Source: Lewinellaceae bacterium (lineage in GTDB: Bacteria; Bacteroidota; Bacteroidia; Chitinophagales; Saprospiraceae). Taken from it: 64,000 bases of DNA. Positions 25,899 through 36,289 of this stretch are shown in pieces. The notes under the pieces are model-generated. The model had not been told where the DNA came from. It saw nothing but the letters and a program-made list of their open reading frames with translations, and searched no databases. Each line of letters starts with the position of its first letter. Position 1 is the stretch's first letter. Where the stretch lies: positions 62,001 through 126,000 of the forward strand of contig JADJUJ010000020.1 in the NCBI GenBank assembly GCA_016710765.1. The letters are read 5' to 3'. The position numbers were made by a program, and so were the translations under genes.

Positions 25899-25948
25899 TA
25901 ATAAACAAGGACAGCCCCGGGGAAACCCAGGGCTGTCCTTGTTTATTA
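25899..25948. terminator. Bidirectional terminator
   Basis: A perfect 19-bp stem (TAATAAACAAGGACAGCCC and its complement) with a 12-base loop lies between convergent genes, 35 bases after the barrel-protein stop and 98 bases from the M36 stop. Confidence 0.85.
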
Positions 25949-26046
25949 GACTTGTTGTGATCAGCAGCAATTGCGCGGATGAATTTCGGAGTCAATTGAA
26001 TGCTTCATTATAACAGCCCCTCCGCCTAAGCGGGGGCAACGGCCAT

Positions 26047-29000
26047 TTACTGAATAACTACTTTTGCCATGCTGCTTCCTGCTCCATTGTCGATGCGAAC
26101 GGTATAAACACCTGCTGGAATGTTTTGCACATCCAGGGTGATCATCTGACCGTTTTGAAGGCCGTTCAAATTGCGTTGTTGAGCGATGCGGCCGTCCATT
26201 CCGATCAAGGAAACACGGGTGCTGCCTTCCAGTTTCGCGCCAATGGAAACTGTTAGCAGATCGGTAGCCGGGTTAGGCTGAACGCTCATAGGCCATGCGC
26301 TGTTCAGTACTTCAGAGGTTCCGGAGATGGTACCTGGATTCATGATCAATCCCGATTCCGGCGAAACAGCGCAAGCCTGATCACCTTCTGATGAACTGAC
26401 ACAAGCTTCTGTGTTGTAGCTCAATAGATCCAGCATTTCTACATCGTCGACAAACCAGCTTTCTCCGGGGGTATTATCATCGGTACCAAAGCGGAAACGA
26501 ACGGAGATGTTTTCGCCGGCATAGTCGCTCATATCAAAGTACGATTGTACCCAGCCGTTGGAATTACCGGAGAAACCGTACAGGTAAGGGATTGCAAATG
26601 TTCCGTACTGCACAGCACTGGGGTAGCCATTGCGGATTCCCTTATCTTTATCAAAGCGAACCCATTGTTGCTCGCCTTCACGGAGCACTTCGATGAAACC
26701 GGCATCAGCACCTGCCTCGGTATTGTAGCGGTTCCAGAAACGCAGGGTGGGCTTGGCGCCACTAACGGCAATCATCCCATCGTATTCCAGGGTAAAATCA
26801 GTTTCCACCCCTGTATCGTTGGCCTGCCAGGCAAAGTCGCCAGTTTTCTTGATGGCATCCTGGAGGTAGAAAAATTCACCACCCTCGGTCAAGAACGTAA
26901 GCCATTCCAGATCAGATTCCATTTCGTCGCGATAGGTACGTACAGAACCCGCAGCAGCGGTTTTGGCGCTGTAAGTAAGTTCTGTTACCTGGCCGCTGGC
27001 CATGGTACCCAGGTTCCAGGTTACCATCCCAGCGTTCAGGGTACCACCGTTGGAAGCCCCTTCGAGCGTAAAGCCGGCCGGTAGTGGATCAGTGACTACC
27101 ACGCCATCCACAGCATCGTCTTTATGGTTGGTCACGGTAATCACAAAACTGGCCACCTCACCTGGATTCAGCGTTGGCGTGGTGGTTTTCTTGGAGATTT
27201 TCAATTCTTTAAGGCAGGTAGGAATAGGGTCAAAGTTCTCCACACCATCGGCAGCATTTTCATTGCTGCCCTGACTGGCAAAATACCCCATACCCCTGCG
27301 GGCAAAAACCTCGCTAATCAGGCAGGTATCGGCGCCGTCGTAGTTCAACATATCCGCGAGCATAATACCGTCGCGACCATCGAGAAAGCCAGGAGAGCAA
27401 GGCTGTAGTTTCATGCCATCCATAACCAGTTGGATGGCGCGGCCGTTGCCGCTGTTGGTATTGGTAATGTCGGCGTCAAAGCCGTATTTGTCCACCATAG
27501 CCCAGTAGAGATCCCAGGTTACCTGAGCCCAGATTTCACCCAGTGCGTGCACCTCCGTATTGGCGGCCACGGTGGAGAAAGTAATGGGATTAATGCTTAA
27601 ATCGGTGCTGTAAGGATAGCGGCGGATACCTTGTCCGTCGGGCGTTTGGCGAAAAGCATAAGTACCAACGCCACGACGCTTTTCGGCGGTATCGCCCGCT
27701 TTTGCAGTGGTAATGAGGCTAAAAAAGTCGCTCCAGCCTTCACCCATTTGCTCCGCATTACCCAAACAACCAGCTTGGCTCGGACCACCGGTCAGGCGGT
27801 TGGAGATACCGTGGCCGTATTCGTGGGCAATAATGCCATTGTCAAAATCGCCGTCAACAAACTCCGGGCCCGAAGACGGGGGAAGCACGAAAGATATGTT
27901 GAGGCCATTACCGGCGTACTGCTTCAACAGATCGCACTGAGATTTGGTCATCATCACTGTTGGGATGATAACCTGGCCACCAACCGAGCCGCCAGCCATC
28001 CCGATGGTAGCATCTTCAAAGTTGCAGATGATACAACCTACCGCACCTGCTTGCTGTGCATTCAGCGCTTTTACGCCAAACTCACACAAACCACGGTCTA
28101 CAATGGCAACTTTGCCATTCAGGTCGTTAACTGCCGGGCCACAGCCTTTGGTACCTTCGGCCGAACCATCGTCAACAACCGCGGCATCTCCAGTTACGGG
28201 TGTGGAGGTAATATTGGCGCCAAACTCCCCTTGGGTAGCACTGTAAGCACCAATGATGGCGCCTGGTGAATTTACGGTTATGACATCACCATTGCGCCGG
28301 CCCCACAAATACATTTGCATACGACCGGAACCACCATCAGAAGGGGTAGAAAAGTTGGCATTATCAATGCCTCCGCCGTCTTGTGCCTCTGCTTTGACAT
28401 GGTCGCCACCAGCACCGCCGTGACCATAAACATTGTCCTGGAAGTTTCCGGCAGCCTCGTCAAAACCATATAAATAGGTAATGTCGTGCATCATGTTGTT
28501 CACATAGAACAAGTTGACAATTGCAGCCGATTTATTGTTTGCGGGTTCTAAATCCCCATCAAAGGGAAAATCAAAGTTTAATCCGGCGCCACCATCAACT
28601 GATTCAGCTGCAGAGCCGCTGTTATCGTTGGAGGTATCGTCGTAAGCCCAGACGTTGTTGCCGCGGGTGTAGGTATACTCTGGGCCATTCGCGCCATTGC
28701 CATCGTGCCATCCGAATGGAGAAGCCGTTGGATTAGCAGGATCGGTTATCACCGCAGCATTGCCATGGATAGGGCTTTCAATCGGGAGCGCAAAAACACG
28801 GTATTGATCGCCAGCAACAACGGGCGCAGCCGGGGTCGGAGCAGCCTGAGGCTCAGCATCGCAAGCAGCAGCACCCGAAGCATTGTGTGGGTGGCCCAGA
28901 TTGCAATATACCGTTTGATTGAACTTGCCCTGAATTTTACCGGTTTGGGCATCAATACGCAGGTTCCATACATCACTGGTATTGGCTTGCTCTATGATCA

Positions 29001-29547
29001 TCATCCAGCAAAGCCGAACGGCGCCGTCCTTCACAGGCTGGTAAACAGCGGTCACCGGAATAGGACTGCGGGAAATGGCGCCCCCTTCAAATATCCAATT
29101 GGTGCTGTTGATTTTCTGCCGGACACTGGGTACGGAAAAGCCATCGAAGCCTAGTTCCGACATGGCAATCCCCACAGCCTGATAGACATTGAGCGAAGGC
29201 ATGCTGGTGTTCACCCGATTGCTCAGGTCTTTGACAAAGCGATGTTCCGGATGGTATACCTTGCCGTTAGGGGCAACGTGCAGGCCAGCCAAAGCATTGA
29301 AAACTGGAATGCCGTGGTATTGCTGCTGCACCCAAATATGGGTAACGCCATTGTTGCTACTAACGTACTCGTCGGTGACATGAATGTCGGCCACGTCTGC
29401 TGGCAACAAATTGAAAGCTGTTGGTTCGGTTTGAAGCAGTCGAAGGGCAAGGTCATGAGCCGAAGTGCTGGTTTGTCCGAAGGCCACATGGAAGGCAAAC
29501 AATGCCAGCACCGACACCCCAAGGCTTAGTACAAGATTTTTTCGCAT
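26047..29547 (-). CDS. Secreted M36 fungalysin-type metallopeptidase, T9SS cargo
   Basis: A 1166-residue zinc endopeptidase. It has a signal peptide (ends near AFGQ), an FTP/PepSY-like propeptide (about 25-200), the M36 catalytic domain with the zinc motif HEYGHGISNRL and downstream Glu ligand in NAEQMGEGWSDF, and a PA domain inserted before the zinc motif (VAIVDRGLCEFGVKALNAQQAGA). These are followed by a DUF11-like adhesion repeat (NPGEVASFVITVTNH), a jelly-roll segment and a type A T9SS C-terminal domain (SVQPNPATDLLTVSI...PAGVYTVRI). It is expected to be secreted through the outer membrane and digest extracellular protein. ATG 29547 (MRKNLVLS) begins the signal peptide; the upstream in-frame extension is AT-rich and unlikely. 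Confidence 0.93.
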   Translation of the reverse strand: MRKNLVLSLGVSVLALFAFHVAFGQTSTSAHDLALRLLQTEPTAFNLLPADVADIHVTDEYVSSNNGVTHIWVQQQYHGIPVFNALAGLHVAPNGKVYHPEHRFVKDLSNRVNTSMPSLNVYQAVGIAMSELGFDGFSVPSVRQKINSTNWIFEGGAISRSPIPVTAVYQPVKDGAVRLCWMMIIEQANTSDVWNLRIDAQTGKIQGKFNQTVYCNLGHPHNASGAAACDAEPQAAPTPAAPVVAGDQYRVFALPIESPIHGNAAVITDPANPTASPFGWHDGNGANGPEYTYTRGNNVWAYDDTSNDNSGSAAESVDGGAGLNFDFPFDGDLEPANNKSAAIVNLFYVNNMMHDITYLYGFDEAAGNFQDNVYGHGGAGGDHVKAEAQDGGGIDNANFSTPSDGGSGRMQMYLWGRRNGDVITVNSPGAIIGAYSATQGEFGANITSTPVTGDAAVVDDGSAEGTKGCGPAVNDLNGKVAIVDRGLCEFGVKALNAQQAGAVGCIICNFEDATIGMAGGSVGGQVIIPTVMMTKSQCDLLKQYAGNGLNISFVLPPSSGPEFVDGDFDNGIIAHEYGHGISNRLTGGPSQAGCLGNAEQMGEGWSDFFSLITTAKAGDTAEKRRGVGTYAFRQTPDGQGIRRYPYSTDLSINPITFSTVAANTEVHALGEIWAQVTWDLYWAMVDKYGFDADITNTNSGNGRAIQLVMDGMKLQPCSPGFLDGRDGIMLADMLNYDGADTCLISEVFARRGMGYFASQGSNENAADGVENFDPIPTCLKELKISKKTTTPTLNPGEVASFVITVTNHKDDAVDGVVVTDPLPAGFTLEGASNGGTLNAGMVTWNLGTMASGQVTELTYSAKTAAAGSVRTYRDEMESDLEWLTFLTEGGEFFYLQDAIKKTGDFAWQANDTGVETDFTLEYDGMIAVSGAKPTLRFWNRYNTEAGADAGFIEVLREGEQQWVRFDKDKGIRNGYPSAVQYGTFAIPYLYGFSGNSNGWVQSYFDMSDYAGENISVRFRFGTDDNTPGESWFVDDVEMLDLLSYNTEACVSSSEGDQACAVSPESGLIMNPGTISGTSEVLNSAWPMSVQPNPATDLLTVSIGAKLEGSTRVSLIGMDGRIAQQRNLNGLQNGQMITLDVQNIPAGVYTVRIDNGAGSSMAKVVIQ

Positions 29548-29613
29548 GATACAGAAAGTAGATTTGGTTAAAATTATTAAGCGCAAAAGTTTGCGATAAA
29601 AAATTACGAACGC

Positions 29614-29621
29614 CAAAGGTA
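29614..29621 (-). promoter_or_regulatory. -7 promoter element for the M36 peptidase gene
   Basis: The minus strand reads TACCTTTG, 66 bases upstream of the start codon at 29547. A short palindrome CGCAAA-AG-TTTGCG lies between them. Confidence 0.6.
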
Positions 29622-29910
29622 TCATTTGGTTCTATTCTGATAATCCGAATTTTGGCCAATTCTTGCCACAGGGCAAAATAAACGCGATAAACCACCTTTC
29701 ACAGGTCCCAACGCCGCCAAAACGCTCCTTTATCCGGTTGGAGTACCGTGATATAACCCCAAAAAGGAAACCCCCAAAAGGAAAAACATGAAAAAGTACC
29801 CCGGCAAATAAAAGACTACTTCCCAAATTATCTACCTTAGCTACAAATCAATTCCCTTGCAACTTCCTAAATTCTTCCTGTCGCCCAACGGCGCTGAAAC
29901 CGGCTCAAAC

Positions 29911-30843
29911 ATGCCAGACGTAAAACTATTCTCCGGAACAGCCTCCACCAAACTGGCTGAAGAAATCGCTTTTCACTTTGATGCACCACTTGGTGACAAA
30001 ACCCTTGCCCACTTTTCTGATGGTGAAATGCAAACCATCATCAACGAAAGTGTGCGCGGTTCTTTTTCCTTTTTCATTCAAAGTACCTGCCAGCCGCACG
30101 ATAACATCTTCGAGTTGTTGCTTTGGATCGATACCGCCAAAAGGGCATCAGTTGGCTATATCACGGCAGTAATCCCTTATTTTGGCTATGCACGGCAGGA
30201 TCGCAAGGACAAACCACGCGTACCCATCAGTGCCAAACTCATTGCTAACCTGCTCACCGCTGCAGGCGCCGACCGGATCATGACCATGGACCTCCACGCC
30301 GATCAGGTGCAGGGCTTTTTTGATATACCGGTGGATCACCTTCGCTCTGAAGCCATTTACGAACCTTTCCTTTCCGAACAGGATTTGTCCAATACCATTT
30401 TCGCCAGCCCGGATGTTGGCGGTGTCAAACGCGCGCGCTCTTATGCGAAGCACTTCCAAACGGATTTGGTGATTTGCGACAAGGTTCGGCCGCGCGCCAA
30501 CGTCGTTGAATCCATCACGGTTATTGGAGATGTACAGGGCCGCGATGTCATTTTGGTAGATGACCTGGTGGATACCGCCGGCACCCTCTGCAAAGCAGCC
30601 GATGCCCTCATTGAAAAGGGTGCAAAGTCGGTCAGGGCCATCTGCACGCACCCGGTTTTATCCGGCAAAGCATATGAGAACATCGAAAAATCGCAACTCA
30701 GCGAACTGATTGTTTGTGACACCATTCCATTGCGGCAATCGTCGCCGAAAATAAAAGTGCTTTCCACCGCCAAGTTATTTTCGCGTGCCATCCGGAATAC
30801 GGTAGAACACAAATCCATTGCAGCCCTGTTCCTGGGCAGGTAA
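29911..30843 (+). CDS. prs: Ribose-phosphate pyrophosphokinase
   Basis: Makes PRPP from ribose 5-phosphate and ATP, the entry point to nucleotide, His and Trp synthesis. The 310-residue length is standard. Motifs are present: GDVQGRDVILVDDLVDTAGTL (PRPP-binding loop), MTMDLHADQVQGFFDIPVDH, and the flexible-loop region VRPRANVVES. I chose ATG 29911 (MPDVKLFSGTAS), the conserved N-terminus; an upstream TTG frame adds 18 unconserved residues. It stands alone, followed by about 150 bp without recognisable features and then a terminator. Confidence 0.95.
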   Translation: MPDVKLFSGTASTKLAEEIAFHFDAPLGDKTLAHFSDGEMQTIINESVRGSFSFFIQSTCQPHDNIFELLLWIDTAKRASVGYITAVIPYFGYARQDRKDKPRVPISAKLIANLLTAAGADRIMTMDLHADQVQGFFDIPVDHLRSEAIYEPFLSEQDLSNTIFASPDVGGVKRARSYAKHFQTDLVICDKVRPRANVVESITVIGDVQGRDVILVDDLVDTAGTLCKAADALIEKGAKSVRAICTHPVLSGKAYENIEKSQLSELIVCDTIPLRQSSPKIKVLSTAKLFSRAIRNTVEHKSIAALFLGR

Positions 30844-30993
30844 ATTTCTAGATCTACAGGCTTGTTGACTTTCCCTTTTTTAGGCTAAACAGCCTTAAGG
30901 TCATAAAAAATGCCGTACCGTAAATAGTGCTTGCTAAAGCCCTGCTTCTGTTTATATATTTGGATCAAGTTTTCTCATAGTATGTTTTGATAC

Positions 30994-31033
30994 TCCTACT
31001 GTCACCCCCCCTTCGGCAGTAGGATTTTTTTTT
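30994..31033 (+). terminator. Rho-independent terminator downstream of prs
   Basis: TCCTACTG/CAGTAGGA stem, C-rich loop, then nine T residues. It lies 150 bp after the prs stop codon. Confidence 0.75.
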
Positions 31034-31050
31034 GCCCCAATTAAAAGCAA

Positions 31051-31079
31051 ACAGGCGCTGGCATTACACCAGCGCCTGT
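31051..31079 (-). terminator. Terminator of the HYR/FG-GAP protein gene
   Basis: ACAGGCGCTGG pairs perfectly with CCAGCGCCTGT across a 7-base loop. On the minus strand it is followed by T-rich TTTGCTTTTA, 32 bases after the stop codon at 31112. Confidence 0.65.
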
Positions 31080-31111
31080 TGCACACTTACCTATTGAGAA
31101 CCGCTAGCGGT

Positions 31112-34100
31112 TCAGAAGCGTGTTAAAATTAGCGTTTGCGTTTTGATCTCATGACCTGCCTGAACGCGCAGGAAGTACATGCCTTGCTGCAAACCAGAGG
31201 TCTGCATACGGAAATAATAATCTTCATTATCAGTTCCGCTTCGTTCTGGCTGATCCACTTTTTGGTCCCTTACCAGCTGACCCAACGAATTGGTCAGGCT
31301 AACGTGAATGGCTGTTGGTACCGTATTGATACGGATATTGAGCACATCATCAAATGGCACCGGATAGGCTTCTACCGTCCAACTTTCTGGAAGATCACTC
31401 CTGCTGGCAGGGCGGTAATTAGTGCTGCCACAGAGTCCTTCGTACACCAGCGCAGAACCTTGTTCCAGATTGTTGCCCACTTTGTCCAGGGGCGCACCGG
31501 CCAGTACCGTCCGGTAATCGATGGCCACACTGGCCCCCAGGTTATCGTTGGCAGCTCCACCACCATCTGTCAATTGACCAACAATCATCCATCCGTTAAC
31601 CAATTTCAAGAATACAAAAGCACTGCCCGAATGGCTTCCGAATGGGCTGTCGCCCGGAGCGCCAACTACGGCGTAGTTGTTGGAAATGCCTACCGAACTG
31701 CCAAATTTGTCGCCTGGTGCGCCATCAGGGTTAACCAGCAGGGAGGTATAACCCCAGTTGTTCGCACCACCGGAATTTCTTTCAAATACCATCGCAGCAC
31801 CTGCGTCTGCACCCGACATATCGCTCATAGGAGCACCTACTACCACCTGGTTGTAACTGATACCTACAGCGGTACCGAACTGATCACCGGGAAGCCCTTG
31901 TTTTTGCAACGCGTTTGGCAAACTGTGCCCAGTTGGAAGCGCCATCAAAGATGTAAATGGCGCCGGCATTGATACCCTTGGTATCTTCATTGGGTGCACC
32001 TACAACGGCCAATTGGCCGTCGATCGCTACACTGGCGCCGAAATTGTTGCCAGCGGCACCATCATTAGCCACCAACTTGCCAACTTCACCCCAGTTACCG
32101 GAACCACCCATATTCTGGTTGTAAACATAAGCGGCACCAGCGTCCGGCCCATCAGCATCGTCGTTGGGCTTGCCCACCAACAAACCAGGGCCACTCAAAG
32201 CAACACTGCTGCCAAAACGATCGTTGGCACTGGCATCGCTGGCGGTCAGTTTTTTCACCAGCGACCAGGAGTCGGTATAATCAGGGTCGGTCAAACCAAA
32301 TACAAAGACGGCACCGCCATTGCTGGCCGCTTCATCATCTCCAGGAGCGCCTATAGCCACCACACCAGCAGCATCAATGGCTACGGCATGGCCAAACTGG
32401 TCGTCTTCAGCACCAGCCGGCGCCTCCAATTTTTTCACCATTGCCCAACCTGTAGGCTCCCGGTACAAAATATAAGCTGCGCCTACTTTCTGACCGCCGG
32501 CACTTTTGTTGGGGGCGCCGGCAATAGCCCAAACGCCATGAACATCAAAACTGTAACCATATTGATCGCCACTGCCGCCATCTGCGGTCAGGTGTTTCAA
32601 CACGCGTGTCCAGTCTTCCGCTTCATCTACCAAACCATCGCAATCGTCGTCAATACCATTGCAGACTTCTTTTCTGGCATCTACATGAACCAGGAAAAGG
32701 CAATTCGCCCAATGTCCCTCGGCATCTGTAACCGTTGCGGTAACCTCTGTGTAGCCCAGGTTAAAGGAGGAGGAGGGTTGTTCACTGTAATCCAGGTACC
32801 AGCCCGGACAGTTGTCAGACGCTTCTACAGCAAAATCAACGATGGCAGAACACAAATCAGGGTCAGAAATAGCATTTACCACAGGAGGGCAGCTGATGCT
32901 TGGCCACTCCTCATCCCGGATGGTTACCGTTTGGATACAGGTTTGCTGGTTGCCCGCAGCATCGCCAACTGTCCAGGTTACTGCGGTAGTGCCTACCGGG
33001 AAGGTTCCCGGTGAGTTGTTGGAAATTGTAGTGATGCTACAGTTGTCGACAGAAAGTGTGGTACCCAGATAAGGGTTGGTTTTCCCACATTGCCCAAGGT
33101 CATTGGCCACATCAAGGTCTGCAGGGCAGTTCACCACCGGCTTTTCGGTGTCGTTTACCTTGACGGTAAGTTACAGGTACTGGTGTTGTTGCTGGCGTCA
33201 GTAGCCTTGTACGTCACGGTTGAAGTGCCCACTGGGAAAAGTGAGCCACTTGCCAGTCCGGATACGAGTGTAATGCCCGAAATCGAACAGTTGTCGGTAG
33301 CCGTTGGCAATGGATAGTTGGTGACGGCGCCGCACTTACCCAGGTCGTTCGCTTTGACGATGTTGGCAGGGCAAGTGATGACCGGCTTCTGGGTATCGTT
33401 GATGGTGATGGTAAAGGAGCAGCTGCGGGTATTGTTGCTCAGGTCGGTGGCGCGCCAAATGTTGGTAGTCACCCCTACAGGGAAACTCGCGCCACTCGCC
33501 AAACCACTCTGCAATACTACCGATAAGATGCCACAGTTGTCGGTAGCTGTAGGCGTGGCATAGGTAGTCACCCTACTGCAAAGATTGGCTGTATTGACCT
33601 GTACCTGATTGGCCGGGCAAGTAATATTGGGCAGGGTAACGTCGGTTTTGGTGAAACTCCAAACGGTACAGCCTGCTGCCGTTCCAGCAGGACCAACGGG
33701 CCTGATCTGCCAGTAGTACGTACCGTTGGTTGGTGTATTGGCCACAAAACTCGTAGCAGCGGTAGTTGCCACAAAAACAGGTGTAGCCGTTGTCCCAAAG
33801 TACACATCGTAGCTGGTAGCCCCGGAAGAAGCCGCCCAACTGAGGGTTTGGGTGGCCGAGGGGCAAATATTGGTTTGCCCATTGGTCGGGCTGCTGGGGC
33901 TCGCCACGCAAGGCGGAGCGCTGCCGGCCGGGGCGCAATTGATTTGGAACGTATGGCTGTAGGCCCCTGTTCCCTCCGGATCAAGTAAAATATAGTAGGT
34001 TGTCCCCGCTGTTAGGGTTCCCATCGATACAGTGGTGGGGTATAAATATCCTGCAAACAGCCCAGCCAGTAGCACTACAGCCACCCGAGGCATCCTTGAA

Positions 34101-35111
34101 AAATAGTCGACGAATCCGCCGGTAGCCGAAGTCACCTGCAAGTTGTGTGCGCCGGTTGTGGTAGGCGTAAAGGCATACACTTTTTCTTGCCCCGGCGTAC
34201 TGAACCCACAGTTTCCTGGGCTCCAAACACCTGTACCGGTATGGCTTGAAGTGACTGGCGTGCCACACAGTACGGTTGGAACGCTTGCACAGGGATTGTA
34301 TGCAGCAGGGCAGTTGATCTGAAACGTTTGTGTCACCGACGTGGTCGTTTCTGGGTCAAGCAAAATGTAATACGTCGTTCCCGCGGTTAGTGTACCCATA
34401 GTTGCAGATGTCGGAGAAAATATGTCAAGAATGCAAGTCCAGCCCGTAGCATTGCAACCACCCGAAGCGGCCTTATAAAAATAATCTATATAGCCCGTAG
34501 GAACTGGTGGACGTAACTTGAAGGGTGTGTACCCCCGTCGTAGTTGGTGTAAACGAGTATATTTTTTCCATACCCGGGGTTGAAAACCCACAACTTGCTG
34601 GGCTCCATAAACCTGCGCCAGAAAGAACCGCTGTTGACGATGTTCCGCAAGAAAGACTGGTAACAGTGGAGCAGGGGTCGGGTGCGCCACCGCAACTGGT
34701 GCATTGCACCGTACCCGTATGACAGGAACCGTCGGTGCCGCAGGCTGCATTGGTATTGTAGTGCAGGTAAAGCGGGCCAGAAACCGTACAGGTCACCGTA
34801 ACAGGTGCAAAACCAAAGCCCAATACCGTGCCGCCGGGCGTTCCCTGACGGATCGTGATGAAATTACCAGTGCCACCCGTTGCGTTGAACAAATAAGTAG
34901 AACCAGCCGTACAACTGTTGATGGTGCTGTACTCTCCACCGAAGGCGCAGGTGGTAATGGTTGTGGTAGCATTGTTGGTTGGAGCATTAATCGTTCCAAA
35001 TGCACTGGCGTTAGTGCATTGGCTGTTGGCTTTTTGCGCCCCAAAAAGGGCAACCCAAATAAGCAACGACATCCGAAGGGTATTAAAACAAGGTTGTAGC
35101 AATCGCTTCAT
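31112..35111 (-). CDS. Giant HYR/FG-GAP repeat surface protein, T9SS cargo (five frameshifts, probable sequence errors)
   Basis: When the frames are joined the product is about 1330 residues. In order: signal peptide (VALFGAQKANSQ), three PPC-like beta-sandwich repeats (SFTPTTTGVHTLQVTS, then TMGTLTAGTTYYILLDPE), a fibronectin III-like module (SPTNGQTNICPSATQTLSW), three to four HYR modules (KPVITCPANIVKANDLGKCG and similar), a MopE-like Cys motif (EVCNGIDDDCDGLVDEAEDW), about seven FG-GAP repeats, and a T9SS type A sorting domain (VEAYPVPFDDVLNIRI). Frame breaks lie near 34494-34496, 34099-34103, 34037-34040, 33169-33171 and 31914-31916, each one base in or beside a short run, with homology continuing across. 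The likely role is a cell-surface adhesin. Confidence 0.8.
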
Positions 35112-35461
35112 GGTAAAAATTTTAGGTGTGTAAGCGCAATCCAGCCCGGGCCGTTACAGACACCAGGAAGATGCCGGAAATAATTTGTAAATCAGAAATG
35201 GAAGGAAACTGTGGTGAAACGCAGATTGATCTACCAAGTGTAAACCCTTGTTGTAAAAGTGTAAAGTTTAACCATAAATTTGTGTGTAGGTGATCAAAAA
35301 TGATTTAACTTCGGTTCAAGGACTTTTCAAATTCAATAATCTTATTTTTCCAAGACAATCACCTTCTTTTCTCCCTTAAAACCAATCAAAAGTAGCACAT
35401 CAATACCCCACATTTATTAAAATACGATTAAAAATTCTGCATTTAACGGCATTTTAATTTA

Positions 35462-35664
35462 TTGACTATCCGCATATTGGGTACTAAGATGTCTCACTTC
35501 GTTCGACATGACAATCCGTTGGGGATGGGCTGCCTCGCTGCGCTCGGCAAAGCAACAGATTCATTCCAGACGTCTATGCCGAGCGCAGCGAGGCAACTTT
35601 TTATTAACGCACTGTCATGTCGAACGAAGTGAGACATCTTAGTACCCAATATGCGGATAGTCAA
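35462..35664. repeat. Long palindromic element (MITE-like), 203 bp, perfect 52-bp arms
   Basis: Bases 35462-35513 are exactly complementary to 35613-35664; the arm begins TTGACTATCCGCATATTGGG and includes CTCACTTCGTTCGACATGAC. A second perfect nested pair of 19 bp (35531-35549 with 35577-35595) lies inside. An 8-bp direct repeat TTTAATTT flanks the element (35453-35460 and 35666-35673), a possible target-site duplication, though AT-rich. There is no coding capacity. It occupies much of the 35112-35685 gap; the rest is AT-rich with nothing I can identify. Confidence 0.85.
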
Positions 35665-35685
35665 GTTTAATTTTTTAATTTGAAA

Positions 35686-36212
35686 ATGTACAAGCGATTA
35701 AATTTTCTGTTTCGAATTGCCCAAAGGTGTTTACTACCTTTAATATTGCTTACACAAGGATGCGACACCAGCACCGCCCAGGTTTCCAATATGGCTTATC
35801 AAAAAATGCTGAATGCGCTATTAGACCACAGTGTGCCTGAATGCTCCCCCGGGAAGCAGAAAAAACGCCCCATGTGCTTTTCCTGGATGCCCGGGAAGAC
35901 AAAGAATACAAGGTCAGCCACCTTACCGGCGCGCTGCCAGTCGGTTATGATCATTTTAGCCTGGAAGGTTTACAAGACATCCCGAAAGACACCCCGGTCG
36001 TTGTATATTGCTCCGTAGGGTACCGGAGTGAGAAGGTGACTGAAAAACTGTTGGCAGCAGGATACACCAACGTTCGAAATATGGTGGGTGGAATTTTTGA
36101 ATGGGTCAATGAGGGCAAACCCGTCGTTAACGACAAAGGCCCAACCCAACAAGTGCATGCTTACAATAAGAAATGGGGGGTATGGCTGCAAAAGGGGGAA
36201 AAGGTATACTAA
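35686..36212 (+). CDS. Rhodanese-like lipoprotein (one -1 frameshift)
   Basis: A lipoprotein signal (LLPLILLTQGC) is followed, after a frame break, by a rhodanese domain of about 110 residues: VLFLDAREDKEYKVSHLTGAL, the active-site loop VVYCSVGYRSEKV (nucleophile Cys) and MVGGIFEWVNEGKPV. Rhodaneses move sulfane sulfur; exported ones have mostly unknown roles. The frame breaks at C5 35846-35850, where one missing base would join PEC... to the PREAEKTPHVLF segment. Corrected length is about 175 residues. Its 5' side abuts the 203-bp palindromic element, 21 bp away. Confidence 0.78.
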
Positions 36213-36289
36213 GTTCTATTAGAGGCCACAGCACTAAAGAATACCCCTATTGTGGTTCATTCAAAAAATATCAATAATAAATTGGCTGG

